NCBI GenBank assembly: GCA_012837335.1
Contig: DURM01000089.1
Coordinates: 1 to 64,000, forward strand
Direction: 5' to 3'
From: Bacillota bacterium
GTDB taxonomy: Bacteria; Bacillota; Limnochordia; Darwinibacteriales; DTU012
DNA length: 64,000 nucleotides
The stretch's first letter is position 1. Each line of letters opens with the position of its first letter. Of the stretch, positions 8,318-16,754 are shown piece after piece. The position numbers and the translations under genes were made by a program. The notes under the pieces were generated by a model. The model saw only the letters and a list, made by a program, of their open reading frames with translations, was not told where the DNA came from and ran no database searches.

Positions 8318-8828
8318 ATTTGACGCCATCAATGCGGTAGCAGGCGACAATCTCGCCAAAATAAAGTGTGTGGTAATCGGGATACCAGCGTTCTTGAACT
8401 GCAGCATCTAAGAAGGCTGGATCCATAGTCTGTTTATACACGGTTTTGCATTCGAAGTGGAGTTCGCACTGAGCGATAACGGGAGTGCTGATCACTTGCC
8501 CGGGAACAGCGGTTATGCCTGCGGATTGAAACTTATCCACATCCCGCCCGGAGTGGGTGCCGCAGAATCTAAGTTGAGCGCTGAGATCCGCTTCGAGCGG
8601 CACGCTTACGGTGAATTCACCTGCACTGTCAATCAGATCATATGTATAGCGGGAACGCCTTACCGGTACGATGAAGATCGGCTTTGCCCAAAAATGAGTG
8701 ATGCCTCCCCAGCCGATGGTCATGGTATTGAGACTGGATTGGTTTTGCGCTGTAAGGAATACGCCGCCTTTGGCTAATTTTTGGTAGACAATTTCAAGAT
8801 AATCGGTAATCTGAACATCCTGATACAT
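8316..8828 (-). CDS. Flavin reductase-like (FMN-binding split barrel) protein
   Basis: 170-aa cytoplasmic protein of the flavin reductase-like domain family. Visible features are the N-terminal GGVFLTAQ, the NTMTIGWGGITHFWAKP segment usual in the FMN-binding barrel, EFTVSVP, and CGTHSGRDVDKF in the middle. Related clostridial proteins are annotated as flavin reductases; physiological substrates are unknown. It is a single gene, divergent from the 2H phosphoesterase gene and convergent with the ccm operon. The ATG at 8828 has a weak GAGGTGATTC upstream. Confidence 0.85.
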   Translation of the reverse strand: MYQDVQITDYLEIVYQKLAKGGVFLTAQNQSSLNTMTIGWGGITHFWAKPIFIVPVRRSRYTYDLIDSAGEFTVSVPLEADLSAQLRFCGTHSGRDVDKFQSAGITAVPGQVISTPVIAQCELHFECKTVYKQTMDPAFLDAAVQERWYPDYHTLYFGEIVACYRIDGVK

Positions 8829-8888
8829 CGAATCACCTCGGTTTTGTTATGAACTACTTCACTCTTCGACACGGTCCGGGTATTCCCT

Positions 8889-8918
8889 TTGTGCGATAAA
8901 GCATTATAGTTATATTAT
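8889..8918 (+). promoter_or_regulatory. Possible SigA-type promoter for the 2H phosphoesterase gene
   Basis: TTGTGC and TATTAT are 18 nt apart, upstream of GAAGGAG and the ATG at 8936. The match is moderate. Confidence 0.35.
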
Positions 8919-8935
8919 AGGAAGGAGTCGGTAGC

Positions 8936-9451
8936 ATGGCTGAGTTTTTTCTGGGTATCACACTTCCGGATGATATCAATAAAGAAGTGGAGGCTTGGAG
9001 GAGGCGCTTTAAGGCTCCTAAAACACCGCCGCATATAACCTTGATTCCGCCATTTCGCTGGGATTTGGATGAACGAAAACTGAGAAAAGTGCTGCAGGAG
9101 ACTGCGATTCGCCATCAGGTCTTTGAGCTCTCCTGCAGGGGTATTGGCCATTTTGGCAGATCTGTGATCTTTATTGATATCGAGGAGAACCAAGCTTTGT
9201 TTGGTCTGCAGCGGGATTTGAGCGGAGTCCTCGAACATTTCGGCATTAAACCGGAACGCCGCCGCTATCATCCTCATCTTACTTTAGCGACTCGTTTAAG
9301 GGGAGATAAATATGATTTGTACCTGGAGCAATTAATGGGTTATAATCCTAAATATAGTTTTGACTGCCGTAGTGTTGCAGTATTTACTTTGGTCACAGCA
9401 AATAACTTAAAGCAGTGGCAGCAGGTCTATGCGCTGCCGCTGAAGGAGTAG
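8936..9451 (+). CDS. thpR: 2H phosphoesterase / RNA 2',3'-cyclic phosphodiesterase (ThpR/LigT family)
   Basis: 171-aa cytoplasmic protein with the two HxT motifs of the 2H superfamily: HITLIPP (about residue 35) and HPHLTLATR (about 112). These form the paired catalytic histidines that open 2',3'-cyclic phosphates. The N-terminus EFFLGITLPDD is typical for ThpR. The ATG at 8936 follows GAAGGAG. The gene is 3 nt upstream of an EamA permease with no evident functional link. Confidence 0.9.
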   Translation: MAEFFLGITLPDDINKEVEAWRRRFKAPKTPPHITLIPPFRWDLDERKLRKVLQETAIRHQVFELSCRGIGHFGRSVIFIDIEENQALFGLQRDLSGVLEHFGIKPERRRYHPHLTLATRLRGDKYDLYLEQLMGYNPKYSFDCRSVAVFTLVTANNLKQWQQVYALPLKE

Positions 9452-9454
9452 AGT

Positions 9455-10312
9455 ATGATGAATCAGCAGCGGCTTAAAGCAATCAATCAGTTAGTTTTGG
9501 CTTCGGTGCTGTGGAGCAGCGCTGGAGTGTTGATCAAGTCCATCAACCTAAATACGATGGCATTGAGCAGCGCCAGAGCGGGTATTGCGGTTTTAGTGCT
9601 GTTTATCTATCTGCGGCGCAGGTTTACGCTTACGAAATATCATCTGCTGGGTGCCCTTACTTACGCAGCGAATTCGTTTTTATTTGTAGCTGCGAATAAG
9701 CTGACCACATCGGCCAACGCTATCCTGCTGCAGTTCACTGCTCCGATCTGGGTGGCACTGTTTGCGGTATGGTTTTTGAAGGAGAGGGTTCGCCGCTCAG
9801 ATTGGGTTTCGGTTGCAGTGGTAACTATAGGTATGGTATTATTCTTTATCGGTGATTTGGAAGTCGGCCATTTATTCGGAAATATTCTGGCAGTAATCTC
9901 AGGTATTGCTATGGCGGGCTTCGTAATTGTTGCTAAACTTGATCCTGATCGAGATCCTGCTGAGTATGTACTGCTGGGAAACTTAGTCAATTTTCTGATT
10001 GGGCTGCCCTTTTTAGCAGGTTCTGCCGGTGGCATCGATTTAAATGGCGGACTCCTGCTTTTAGTCCTGGGTATCTTCCAACTGGGGCTGCCATATATTT
10101 TGTACACAAAAGCCATACCAGTTGTTTCGTCTTTAGAAGCTATTCTGATTACGATTTTAGAACCGCTCTTGAATCCGGTGTGGGTCGCAATTGTTACAGG
10201 CGAAAAGCCGGGTATTTGGGCTGTAATTGGCGGATTGATAGTTTTATCCACAGTGATAATTCGCGGCGTTTACCAGGCCAAAAACGCAGATAGAGACAGC
10301 TCGGCCAATTAA
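9455..10312 (+). CDS. DMT-superfamily (EamA) permease
   Basis: 285-aa membrane protein with about ten transmembrane helices in two EamA repeats. Features include VLWSSAGVLIKS in helix 1, NAILLQFTAPIWVALFA at the end of repeat 1 and LEAILITILEPLLNPVWV at the end of repeat 2. This family exports or imports small metabolites; the substrate is not predictable. There are two adjacent in-frame ATG codons (9455 and 9458), so the start is uncertain by one codon. Confidence 0.92.
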   Translation: MMNQQRLKAINQLVLASVLWSSAGVLIKSINLNTMALSSARAGIAVLVLFIYLRRRFTLTKYHLLGALTYAANSFLFVAANKLTTSANAILLQFTAPIWVALFAVWFLKERVRRSDWVSVAVVTIGMVLFFIGDLEVGHLFGNILAVISGIAMAGFVIVAKLDPDRDPAEYVLLGNLVNFLIGLPFLAGSAGGIDLNGGLLLLVLGIFQLGLPYILYTKAIPVVSSLEAILITILEPLLNPVWVAIVTGEKPGIWAVIGGLIVLSTVIIRGVYQAKNADRDSSAN

Positions 10313-10733
10313 TTTAGTTTCGAAAAGAGGAAAATAAAGATTTGCGGCGAACTATACATGAACACAAAGGACAGTGTTATTGTGAAATCCGCACATTCCG
10401 GCTGGGTGCGGTACGCGGCAGCTGGTCCTCTGGAACAGCTGCTGAGGCTGGTTTAGTTAATATTGTTATGGCTTGGTTAACGGACTGTAGAGATTAGAAA
10501 AAACGCATCTTTTTGGCCTTATTTTTACTGATCTTACAAAAAAATCATCTTTTCTTGAAGGAAATCTGCAAAAGAGAGAGAATAGTTACCGAAAGACTTT
10601 ATGCTAGGAGACTTTTTATTTTTTGAAGGGGGGATGTAAACCGTTATATTTAGCGGTCTATTTTTAGGTAGGATTGATAACTAATGGATGATGACTGAAA
10701 ATGAAGTATGAAAATAATGCTTGAAAGGGTGAC
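10313..10733 (+). other. Non-coding gap with a possible 32-aa ORF and promoter region
   Basis: About 420 bases without a recognised gene. A 32-codon frame at 10358-10456 starts with ATG but lacks a nearby ribosome-binding site; it contains a CCGCAC/GTGCGG inverted repeat. The second half is AT-rich and includes TTGAAG (10556) and GAGAAT (10579) at 17-nt spacing, a weak SigA-like match for the importer operon downstream. No terminator was clear for the upstream gene. Confidence 0.4.
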
Positions 10734-13187
10734 ATGTTGGTGAGTCGTAGATTAAGCCTTTTATTGGCAGTAGTAATGTTGTTTAGTTTCACGATCGGCG
10801 CCTCTGCACAGCGCACAGGCACATGGGTGGATGAGGTAATTTTTGTAGAAGAGGCTAACGTTTCAACAGCTATCTCTCGTTTGCAAGCAGGTGACATTGA
10901 CATTTGGGCAAACTCTTCATCTGACGTCACTGCTTACAATACAGTTCAGGTAGACCCTGCGCTGGATTATTACATTTCTTACGGTTCCTACACTGAAGTT
11001 ACATACAACACTGTAGGACCAGAGTTCAATGATGGTAGACTCAACCCGTTTGGCAATCGGAAGATCCGCGAAGCAACCAACTGGTTGTTTGACCGCGATT
11101 ATATTGCTCAAGAACTCTACAGCGGTTTAGCTGTACCGAAGTATACCCTGCTGAACAGCTCTTTTGTTGACTATTCTCGCGTTGTTGAGAAAGTTCGCGA
11201 ACTCGAGCTGAAATATGCATATGACTTCGAAAGAGGAAAACAAGTCATTCATGAAGAAATGCACAAGATGGGTGCCGACTTAGTGAATGGCGTTTGGCAC
11301 TACAAACAAGAACCAGTTGAACTTATCATCCTTGCCCGTAACGAAGACGAAAGATCTCGTCTTGGTGACTACATGGGTGAACAGTTCGAAAAAGTTGGTT
11401 TTAAAGTTAGAGTTGAGCACAGAAGTGGTACCGAATTATCTCCAATCTGGATGATGGGCGATCCGGCACTTGGTGAATGGCATGCTTACACCGGCGGATG
11501 GTTGTCACCGGTTGTATACCGCGACCAAGGTCATATCTTCAACCAAATGTACACTAGAAGAAGTATGACTCAGCCGAGATGGCAAGCTCTTGAGCCGATT
11601 CCAGAGCTGGATGAGATTTCCGATAAGCTCTATCGGAGAGAATTCAACACATTGGAAGAAAGAAAAGCTCTCTACGAACGCGCACTGGAATTGGCATTTG
11701 AAGATTCCCCATGTGTGTTCATCGTAGATAAGGTTTCCTTCACACCGATTCGCGCTGGTATCAGTGTTGCATCTGACTTAGCTGGTTATGTTGCTGGTAC
11801 AGATCTGTGGGCACCGACCCTGCGCCGCGGTGAAGAAATCGGCGGTACTGTAAACATCGCGCTGCCGCAAGTATTGGTTGAACCTTGGAACCCGGTTGGC
11901 GGCTCCAACTGGACCATGGACTTAATGCCGATGAGAGCTACTTTCGACCGCGGTCTCATGGTTGACCCGTTCACTGGTAACTACTGGCCGCACAGAATCG
12001 AAAGAGCAGAAGTTACTGTTAAAGAAGGACTCCCTGTTACTAAGACTCTTGACTGGGTAACTCTGGATTTCGAAGAAGAAATCGTTGTACCTGGCGATGC
12101 TTGGGCAGAGTGGGATCCTGTCGAAGGACGCTTCATCACAGTTGCTGAGAAATGGCCGGAAGGCGTAACTGCTTTACGGAAGTCCGTAATGTACTACACT
12201 GACCTTAACAAGGTTAAATGGCATGACGGCAGTGACTGGAGTATCGTTGACATTCTGCTTCCGTTCATCTTTGACGGATTTGATCGCGGAATGGAAGAAA
12301 GCCCACTGTTTGACAGATCAGCAGTATCCGGTTTAGAAACTATGCTCAAGTCCTTCCGCGGCTTGAAGATTATTTCTACCGATCCGCTTGTATATGAGTA
12401 CTACTCTGACTCCTGGTCACTGGATGCTGAGCACAACATCTCTGACCTGTTCGCTGTTCAGTATAACTATGGTAAACAGCCATGGCACACACTGGCTATC
12501 GGTATGCTGGCTGAGCTGAATGAAGAGTTAGCGTTCACAGCTACCAAGGCTAATGACCTGGAAGTTGAATGGTTAGGCTATCAAGCTGGTCCGAGTATCC
12601 GGATCCTGGCTAAGTGGTTAGATTACGCTATCGAAAACAACTGGATTCCGTATGAAGATTTCTTGAGTGATTACATCACTGAAGAAGAAATTCAAGAGCG
12701 CTATGCTAACCTCAAGGCTTGGTATCAAGATAAGCGCCACTTCTGGGTTGGCGATGGTCCGATGATGCTCGAGCGGGCATTCCCAACAGAAAAAATGGTT
12801 CACTTAGTACGCTTTGAAGACTACTCCGAACCAGTTGGTAAGTGGTCCATGTTCGAAGAGCCAGCTATCGCTGAAATTGAAGTAAGCGGTCCGGCACGTG
12901 TATCTGCTGGTCAAGTAGCTACAATTAACGTTGACATTACCTTCAAGGGTGAAGCTTATCGCGCTGAAGACCTGCAGCAAGTCAAATACTTAGTATTAGA
13001 CTCTTCCGGCAAGGTTGCATTCAGCGGCGAAGGCGACATCGTTGCTGACGGTAAAGCAGTAATCACCCTCACCGGTGACGAAACTGCTCAACTGCCAGTT
13101 GGCTCCAACACCGTTGAAGTAATCGTTATGCCTAAACTGGTTGGCGGCGCAAGTCTGGATCAGCATACATTTGTAACCCTGCCGTAA
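10734..13187 (+). CDS. Family 5 extracellular solute-binding protein, apparently permuted, with C-terminal Ig-like domain
   Basis: 817-aa secreted receptor of a peptide/oligosaccharide ABC importer, with a signal peptide ending near ASA-QRT (about residue 24). The usual SBP_bac_5 motifs are all present but in rearranged order. The pattern normally in the second half (ALxxGEID, then VRxAxxxAxDR) appears first, as LQAGDIDIW (about 50) and KIREATNWLFDRDY (about 108). The normal beginning (GTVNIALPQ, about 371), the VKWHDG motif (about 494) and the GDGPMML/FEDY motif (about 671) come later. Residues from about 712 form a beta-rich Ig-like tail. Long archaeal/Thermotoga cellobiose- or peptide-type receptors may be relatives; the ligand is unknown. 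Confidence 0.88.
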   Translation: MLVSRRLSLLLAVVMLFSFTIGASAQRTGTWVDEVIFVEEANVSTAISRLQAGDIDIWANSSSDVTAYNTVQVDPALDYYISYGSYTEVTYNTVGPEFNDGRLNPFGNRKIREATNWLFDRDYIAQELYSGLAVPKYTLLNSSFVDYSRVVEKVRELELKYAYDFERGKQVIHEEMHKMGADLVNGVWHYKQEPVELIILARNEDERSRLGDYMGEQFEKVGFKVRVEHRSGTELSPIWMMGDPALGEWHAYTGGWLSPVVYRDQGHIFNQMYTRRSMTQPRWQALEPIPELDEISDKLYRREFNTLEERKALYERALELAFEDSPCVFIVDKVSFTPIRAGISVASDLAGYVAGTDLWAPTLRRGEEIGGTVNIALPQVLVEPWNPVGGSNWTMDLMPMRATFDRGLMVDPFTGNYWPHRIERAEVTVKEGLPVTKTLDWVTLDFEEEIVVPGDAWAEWDPVEGRFITVAEKWPEGVTALRKSVMYYTDLNKVKWHDGSDWSIVDILLPFIFDGFDRGMEESPLFDRSAVSGLETMLKSFRGLKIISTDPLVYEYYSDSWSLDAEHNISDLFAVQYNYGKQPWHTLAIGMLAELNEELAFTATKANDLEVEWLGYQAGPSIRILAKWLDYAIENNWIPYEDFLSDYITEEEIQERYANLKAWYQDKRHFWVGDGPMMLERAFPTEKMVHLVRFEDYSEPVGKWSMFEEPAIAEIEVSGPARVSAGQVATINVDITFKGEAYRAEDLQQVKYLVLDSSGKVAFSGEGDIVADGKAVITLTGDETAQLPVGSNTVEVIVMPKLVGGASLDQHTFVTLP

Positions 13188-13191
13188 ACCA

Positions 13192-13251
13192 CAATTGTTT
13201 ACAACAATTGAATTTAAGACGGGGACGTGGTGTCCACGATCCCCGTCTTTT
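13192..13251 (+). promoter_or_regulatory. Two stem-loops between receptor and permease genes
   Basis: A small CAATTGT/ACAATTG hairpin (from 13192) is followed by a strong imperfect hairpin: AAGACGGGG/CCCCGTCTT with inner CGTGG/CCACG (13216-13250). Only a short T-run follows. It may partly terminate transcription or stabilise the receptor mRNA, echoing the hairpin at 842-865 behind the other binding-protein gene. Confidence 0.65.
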
Positions 13252-13288
13252 AATGATTTATTGAACGCTAGGATTGGGAGGTTTAGTT

Positions 13289-14425
13289 ATGCTTAATATG
13301 GCTGTTGAGAAAGCACAAACAGCCGCCGGCCGTTCGTCGGAACGGATGCGAAACCTCAGCAGATTACTGCGGTACATTCTTGTCCGCGGTATTGTGCTGT
13401 TAATCACTGTTACAATTGGAATCTATCTTACGATTATTATTGCTAACGGTGGCGGCTATGTAGACGATATGCGCAAAGCACAGATTAAAGAATCTGTTTC
13501 GATGCAGATGCAGGGAAACGAAGCGATGCGAGACATGAGTAAAGCGGAGCGCGATGCCTTTTATGAAAGGGAAGTAGCGCTTGAGATTGAGAAGCTGGGA
13601 TTGGATAGACCTTTCTGGCAGAGAGCCCATGAGTATTTATGGAATGGTATGACATTGAACTTTGGACGGGCGGATTATCTGCTAAGTGACTCCGGCTCAT
13701 CTGAAGTGCGCAATATTCTTGGAGAAAGATTGTTCCCAACACTGCTGTTGATGGCTTCGGGACAGCTACTGCTGTTCTTTGTCAGCATTACTTTTGCTTT
13801 GTTTTTATCTCGGCGGTATGGAAGTCCCCTTGATAAGCTTGTTGTCGCTATGGCACCGATGTCAGCAGCACCGGCATGGTTCTTTGGTATCTTTTTGATA
13901 TTAATATTTGCAGCATTTCTGGGTTGGCTGCCTTTCGGCGGACTGGTATCAGCTCCACCACCGAAAGAACCACTGGCTTATGCTTTAAGTGTGCTCAAAC
14001 ACTTGATTCTGCCAGTATCAGCAATTGTTGTCAGCTCAGTGTTTTTGACATCATACCATTGGCGTACATTTTTCCTGATTTACTCTAGTGAAGACTATGT
14101 AGATATGGCAAAAGCAAAAGGATTGTCATCTTCACAGATCGAACGCCGTTATGTACTGCGTCCAACACTGCCAACTATTATTACGAGCTTTGCTCTGACA
14201 TTAATTAGTTTGTGGACTGGTGCTATTGTATTAGAGACTGTCTTTAATTGGCCTGGTATTGGACGGTTGACCCAAGAAGCAATTAATATGTTTGATACAC
14301 CGGTTTTAGTGGCGGTTACTGTTCTTTATGCTTATTTATTAGCCATTACCGTGTTTCTTTTAGATATCATCTATGCCATAGTTGACCCAAGAGTTAAGCT
14401 AGGAGCGGAGGGGAATAGATCATGA
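13289..14425 (+). CDS. Peptide/oligosaccharide ABC permease, DppB-like
   Basis: 378-aa membrane protein of the BPD_transp_1 family. After TM1 (about 34-54) comes a charged extracytoplasmic region rich in Met, Lys and Glu, somewhat longer than in DppB, ending in LGLDRPFW. Further transmembrane helices follow, with the coupling loop DYVDMAKAKGLSSSQI and the typical end LETVFNWPGIGRLTQEAI and DPRVKLG. I chose ATG 13289, preceded by GGGAGG; a TTG five codons earlier is less likely. It overlaps the second permease by 4 nt. Confidence 0.9.
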   Translation: MLNMAVEKAQTAAGRSSERMRNLSRLLRYILVRGIVLLITVTIGIYLTIIIANGGGYVDDMRKAQIKESVSMQMQGNEAMRDMSKAERDAFYEREVALEIEKLGLDRPFWQRAHEYLWNGMTLNFGRADYLLSDSGSSEVRNILGERLFPTLLLMASGQLLLFFVSITFALFLSRRYGSPLDKLVVAMAPMSAAPAWFFGIFLILIFAAFLGWLPFGGLVSAPPPKEPLAYALSVLKHLILPVSAIVVSSVFLTSYHWRTFFLIYSSEDYVDMAKAKGLSSSQIERRYVLRPTLPTIITSFALTLISLWTGAIVLETVFNWPGIGRLTQEAINMFDTPVLVAVTVLYAYLLAITVFLLDIIYAIVDPRVKLGAEGNRS

Positions 14426-15765
14426 GTGGGTTGAGGAATGCATTTAATGAAATCAGACGCTATCCTTCTGCTGTTGCTGGTCTGGTCATTATCGCATTGC
14501 TGTTTGTTTTCGCGGCGTATGCCCTCATTAAGATTCCGCCTGCAGAAGCCATTAGGCTTTGGAAAGGCGAGGGTCAAATTTGGCGGCAGGTGCCTCGCAA
14601 CGCTAAACCTGCTTGGTTAAACTATTTTTACAAAGAAAAACAGCCTTTAACCACTAAGGTAAGCAGTATAGATAATCCGGAACTTAAGACCGCTGTTGAT
14701 TTAGGCAGCGGCATTGCAACGCAGGATTTTGTGTTCGAATTTGATTATCAGTACGATGGTTTTCCATCAGAGATTAGTCTTTTCTTCATTTCGAAGTTTA
14801 CCTCGGCAAGACCATACGCGACTGTTAAGTGGGTTACACCTGACGGTCGTGAGATTAAGCTCGCTGACTTGACGGTCAGTTCTGCTGATAACGCTTATGT
14901 AATCAGCCAGGACAGTAATGTTACTAGAGCTCTTGGCGGCGTAAGACCTGACAGAGGTTTATTTGCTGATCCAAATGATCCCAGTAAGGTATTAAAAGGG
15001 ACATACCAGCTGGTTGTCGAAGGATTAGTCTTCGAAGAGAACTCGACAATGGAGGCCGAACTGGTTGTTTACGGTAAACTCCATGGCCTCGCTGGAACTG
15101 ACCACCGCCGCAGGGATATTATGGTTGCGCTGATGTGGGGTGCACCTGTTGCCCTGTCCTTTGGTCTGTTAGCAGCTGTAGGTTCATCTCTGGCAACTAT
15201 GATGTTGGCGGCTTTTGGTGTATGGTTTGGCGGTCTGATTGACAGTTTGATCCGCAGGATCAACGAGATCGTTATGATCTTGCCGCTTCTGCCGATCTTG
15301 ATTATGGTGGGAATGTTTTATTCCCGAAGTATTTGGACGATGCTGGGTGTAACAATTCTGCTGGGAATCTTCGGTTCGTCGATCCTGTCGTACCGCTCAA
15401 TGTTCCTGCAGGTTAAGGCGTCCGGGTATATTGATGCAGCCCGCGCCTATGGGGCCAGCAACTTCAGGATCATTTTCCGGTATTTGATTCCGAAAGTAAT
15501 TCCGGTTCTGATTCCCGGATTTGTAACCCAAATTCCGTCCTTTGTATTCTTGGAAGCGACATTGGCAGTATTAGGCCTTGGTGATCCTCACCTGCCGACA
15601 TGGGGTAAACTGCTCAACGACGCATATTCTGAAGGAGCACTGTTTACAGGACACTACTATTGGGTATTAGAACCAGCCGTGCTGCTTGTCATCACAGGGT
15701 TAGGATTCGCAATGGTTGGCTTTGCGCTTGACCGGATCTTTAACCCACGGCTGAGGGGGTTATAA
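14422..15765 (+). CDS. Peptide/oligosaccharide ABC permease, DppC-like, with large extracytoplasmic insert
   Basis: 447-aa partner permease, against about 280-300 aa for DppC. The N-terminal helix (about 18-38) is followed by about 180 residues of soluble, beta-strand-rich sequence before the normal DppC core begins at TDHRRRDIMVALMWGA. The core contains YIDAARAYGASNFRIIFRYL (coupling loop) and LGLGDPHLPTWGKLL. The insert lies outside the membrane and may contact the unusual receptor; that is inference. ATG 14422 overlaps the previous stop (ATGA). Confidence 0.9.
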   Translation: MSGLRNAFNEIRRYPSAVAGLVIIALLFVFAAYALIKIPPAEAIRLWKGEGQIWRQVPRNAKPAWLNYFYKEKQPLTTKVSSIDNPELKTAVDLGSGIATQDFVFEFDYQYDGFPSEISLFFISKFTSARPYATVKWVTPDGREIKLADLTVSSADNAYVISQDSNVTRALGGVRPDRGLFADPNDPSKVLKGTYQLVVEGLVFEENSTMEAELVVYGKLHGLAGTDHRRRDIMVALMWGAPVALSFGLLAAVGSSLATMMLAAFGVWFGGLIDSLIRRINEIVMILPLLPILIMVGMFYSRSIWTMLGVTILLGIFGSSILSYRSMFLQVKASGYIDAARAYGASNFRIIFRYLIPKVIPVLIPGFVTQIPSFVFLEATLAVLGLGDPHLPTWGKLLNDAYSEGALFTGHYYWVLEPAVLLVITGLGFAMVGFALDRIFNPRLRGL

Positions 15766-15767
15766 TT

Positions 15768-16754
15768 ATGAGTAGGATTCTTTTAGAAGTAAATAATCTA
15801 AAGCTGTATTTCAAAACTACAAAAGGCCCCGTGCAAGCTGTAGATAATGTGAGTTTTACCCTAGAAGAAGGTAAAACATTAGCAATAGTTGGGGAGTCTG
15901 GCTGCGGCAAGACTTCCCTTAACAAGGCGATTTTACGCCTGCTGCCCCGCAATATTTTAGAATACAGCGGGGAGATTATCTTTGAAGGTGTCGATCTGAT
16001 GAAGTACAGCGATGAGCAGTTCCGCAAGGAGATTCGCTGGAAGCAGATCGCTATGGTACCGCAGGCAGCGATGAACTCGCTGAATCCAGTTATGCGGATC
16101 GAGGATCAGATTACTGAACCTCTCTTTATCCATGAACGGGGTATGACTAAAGAAGATGCTATAAAAAGAGCCGCTGAGGTATTTCAAGTTGTTGGATTGC
16201 CTCTCGACTTCATGAAACGCTATCCATTTGAGCTCAGTGGTGGAATGAGACAGAGGGCTACCATTGCCATGGCATTGGTCACCAATCCAAAGCTGGTGCT
16301 CTTGGATGAGCCTTCATCCGCATTAGACTTGCTGACACAGGCAAACTTGATGAACGTATTAAAGAAAATTAAGCATGAATTTGGCACAACATTTATCCTA
16401 ATTACACATGATATCGGTACCGCCAGTGAACTAGCTGATGAGGTTGCTGTAATGTACGCTGGTGAAATGGTAGAAAAATGTCACGCTGAGTATTTCTACA
16501 CTGAAGCGAGACATCCATACTCACGCAAACTCATGAGCAGTGTACCCACACTGCGTGAAGATAAAGAACTTGTGTTTATCCCTGGGCAGCCGCCTTCATT
16601 GATTAACCCCCCTAAGGGATGCAGATTTTATGACCGCTGCGACCAGCGCTTCGAAAAATGCTTACAGCACCCTGATAGCATTGAGCTGGAGCATGGTCAG
16701 CAGGTTAAATGTTGGCTGTATTCAGATGGGATCGAGGTGAAGAAGAATGCCTAA
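15768..16754 (+). CDS. Peptide/oligosaccharide ABC ATPase, DppD/OppD-like
   Basis: 328-aa ATPase. Walker A GESGCGKTS (about 44), signature LSGGMRQRATIAMAL (about 153), Walker B LVLLDEPSSALD and switch THD are intact. The C-terminal oligopeptide-transporter extension, with its Cys-containing motif GCRFYDRC.....KC, usually carries an Fe-S or metal site. It pairs with the next ATPase, which it overlaps by 8 nt, to power the importer. Confidence 0.93.
   Translation: MSRILLEVNNLKLYFKTTKGPVQAVDNVSFTLEEGKTLAIVGESGCGKTSLNKAILRLLPRNILEYSGEIIFEGVDLMKYSDEQFRKEIRWKQIAMVPQAAMNSLNPVMRIEDQITEPLFIHERGMTKEDAIKRAAEVFQVVGLPLDFMKRYPFELSGGMRQRATIAMALVTNPKLVLLDEPSSALDLLTQANLMNVLKKIKHEFGTTFILITHDIGTASELADEVAVMYAGEMVEKCHAEYFYTEARHPYSRKLMSSVPTLREDKELVFIPGQPPSLINPPKGCRFYDRCDQRFEKCLQHPDSIELEHGQQVKCWLYSDGIEVKKNA

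Noticed and set aside
9661-10251. Long minus-strand frame (about 196 codons) opposite the EamA gene
   Set aside because: No ribosome-binding site and low-complexity Thr/Ser/Pro-rich translation typical of an antisense shadow of a membrane-protein gene.
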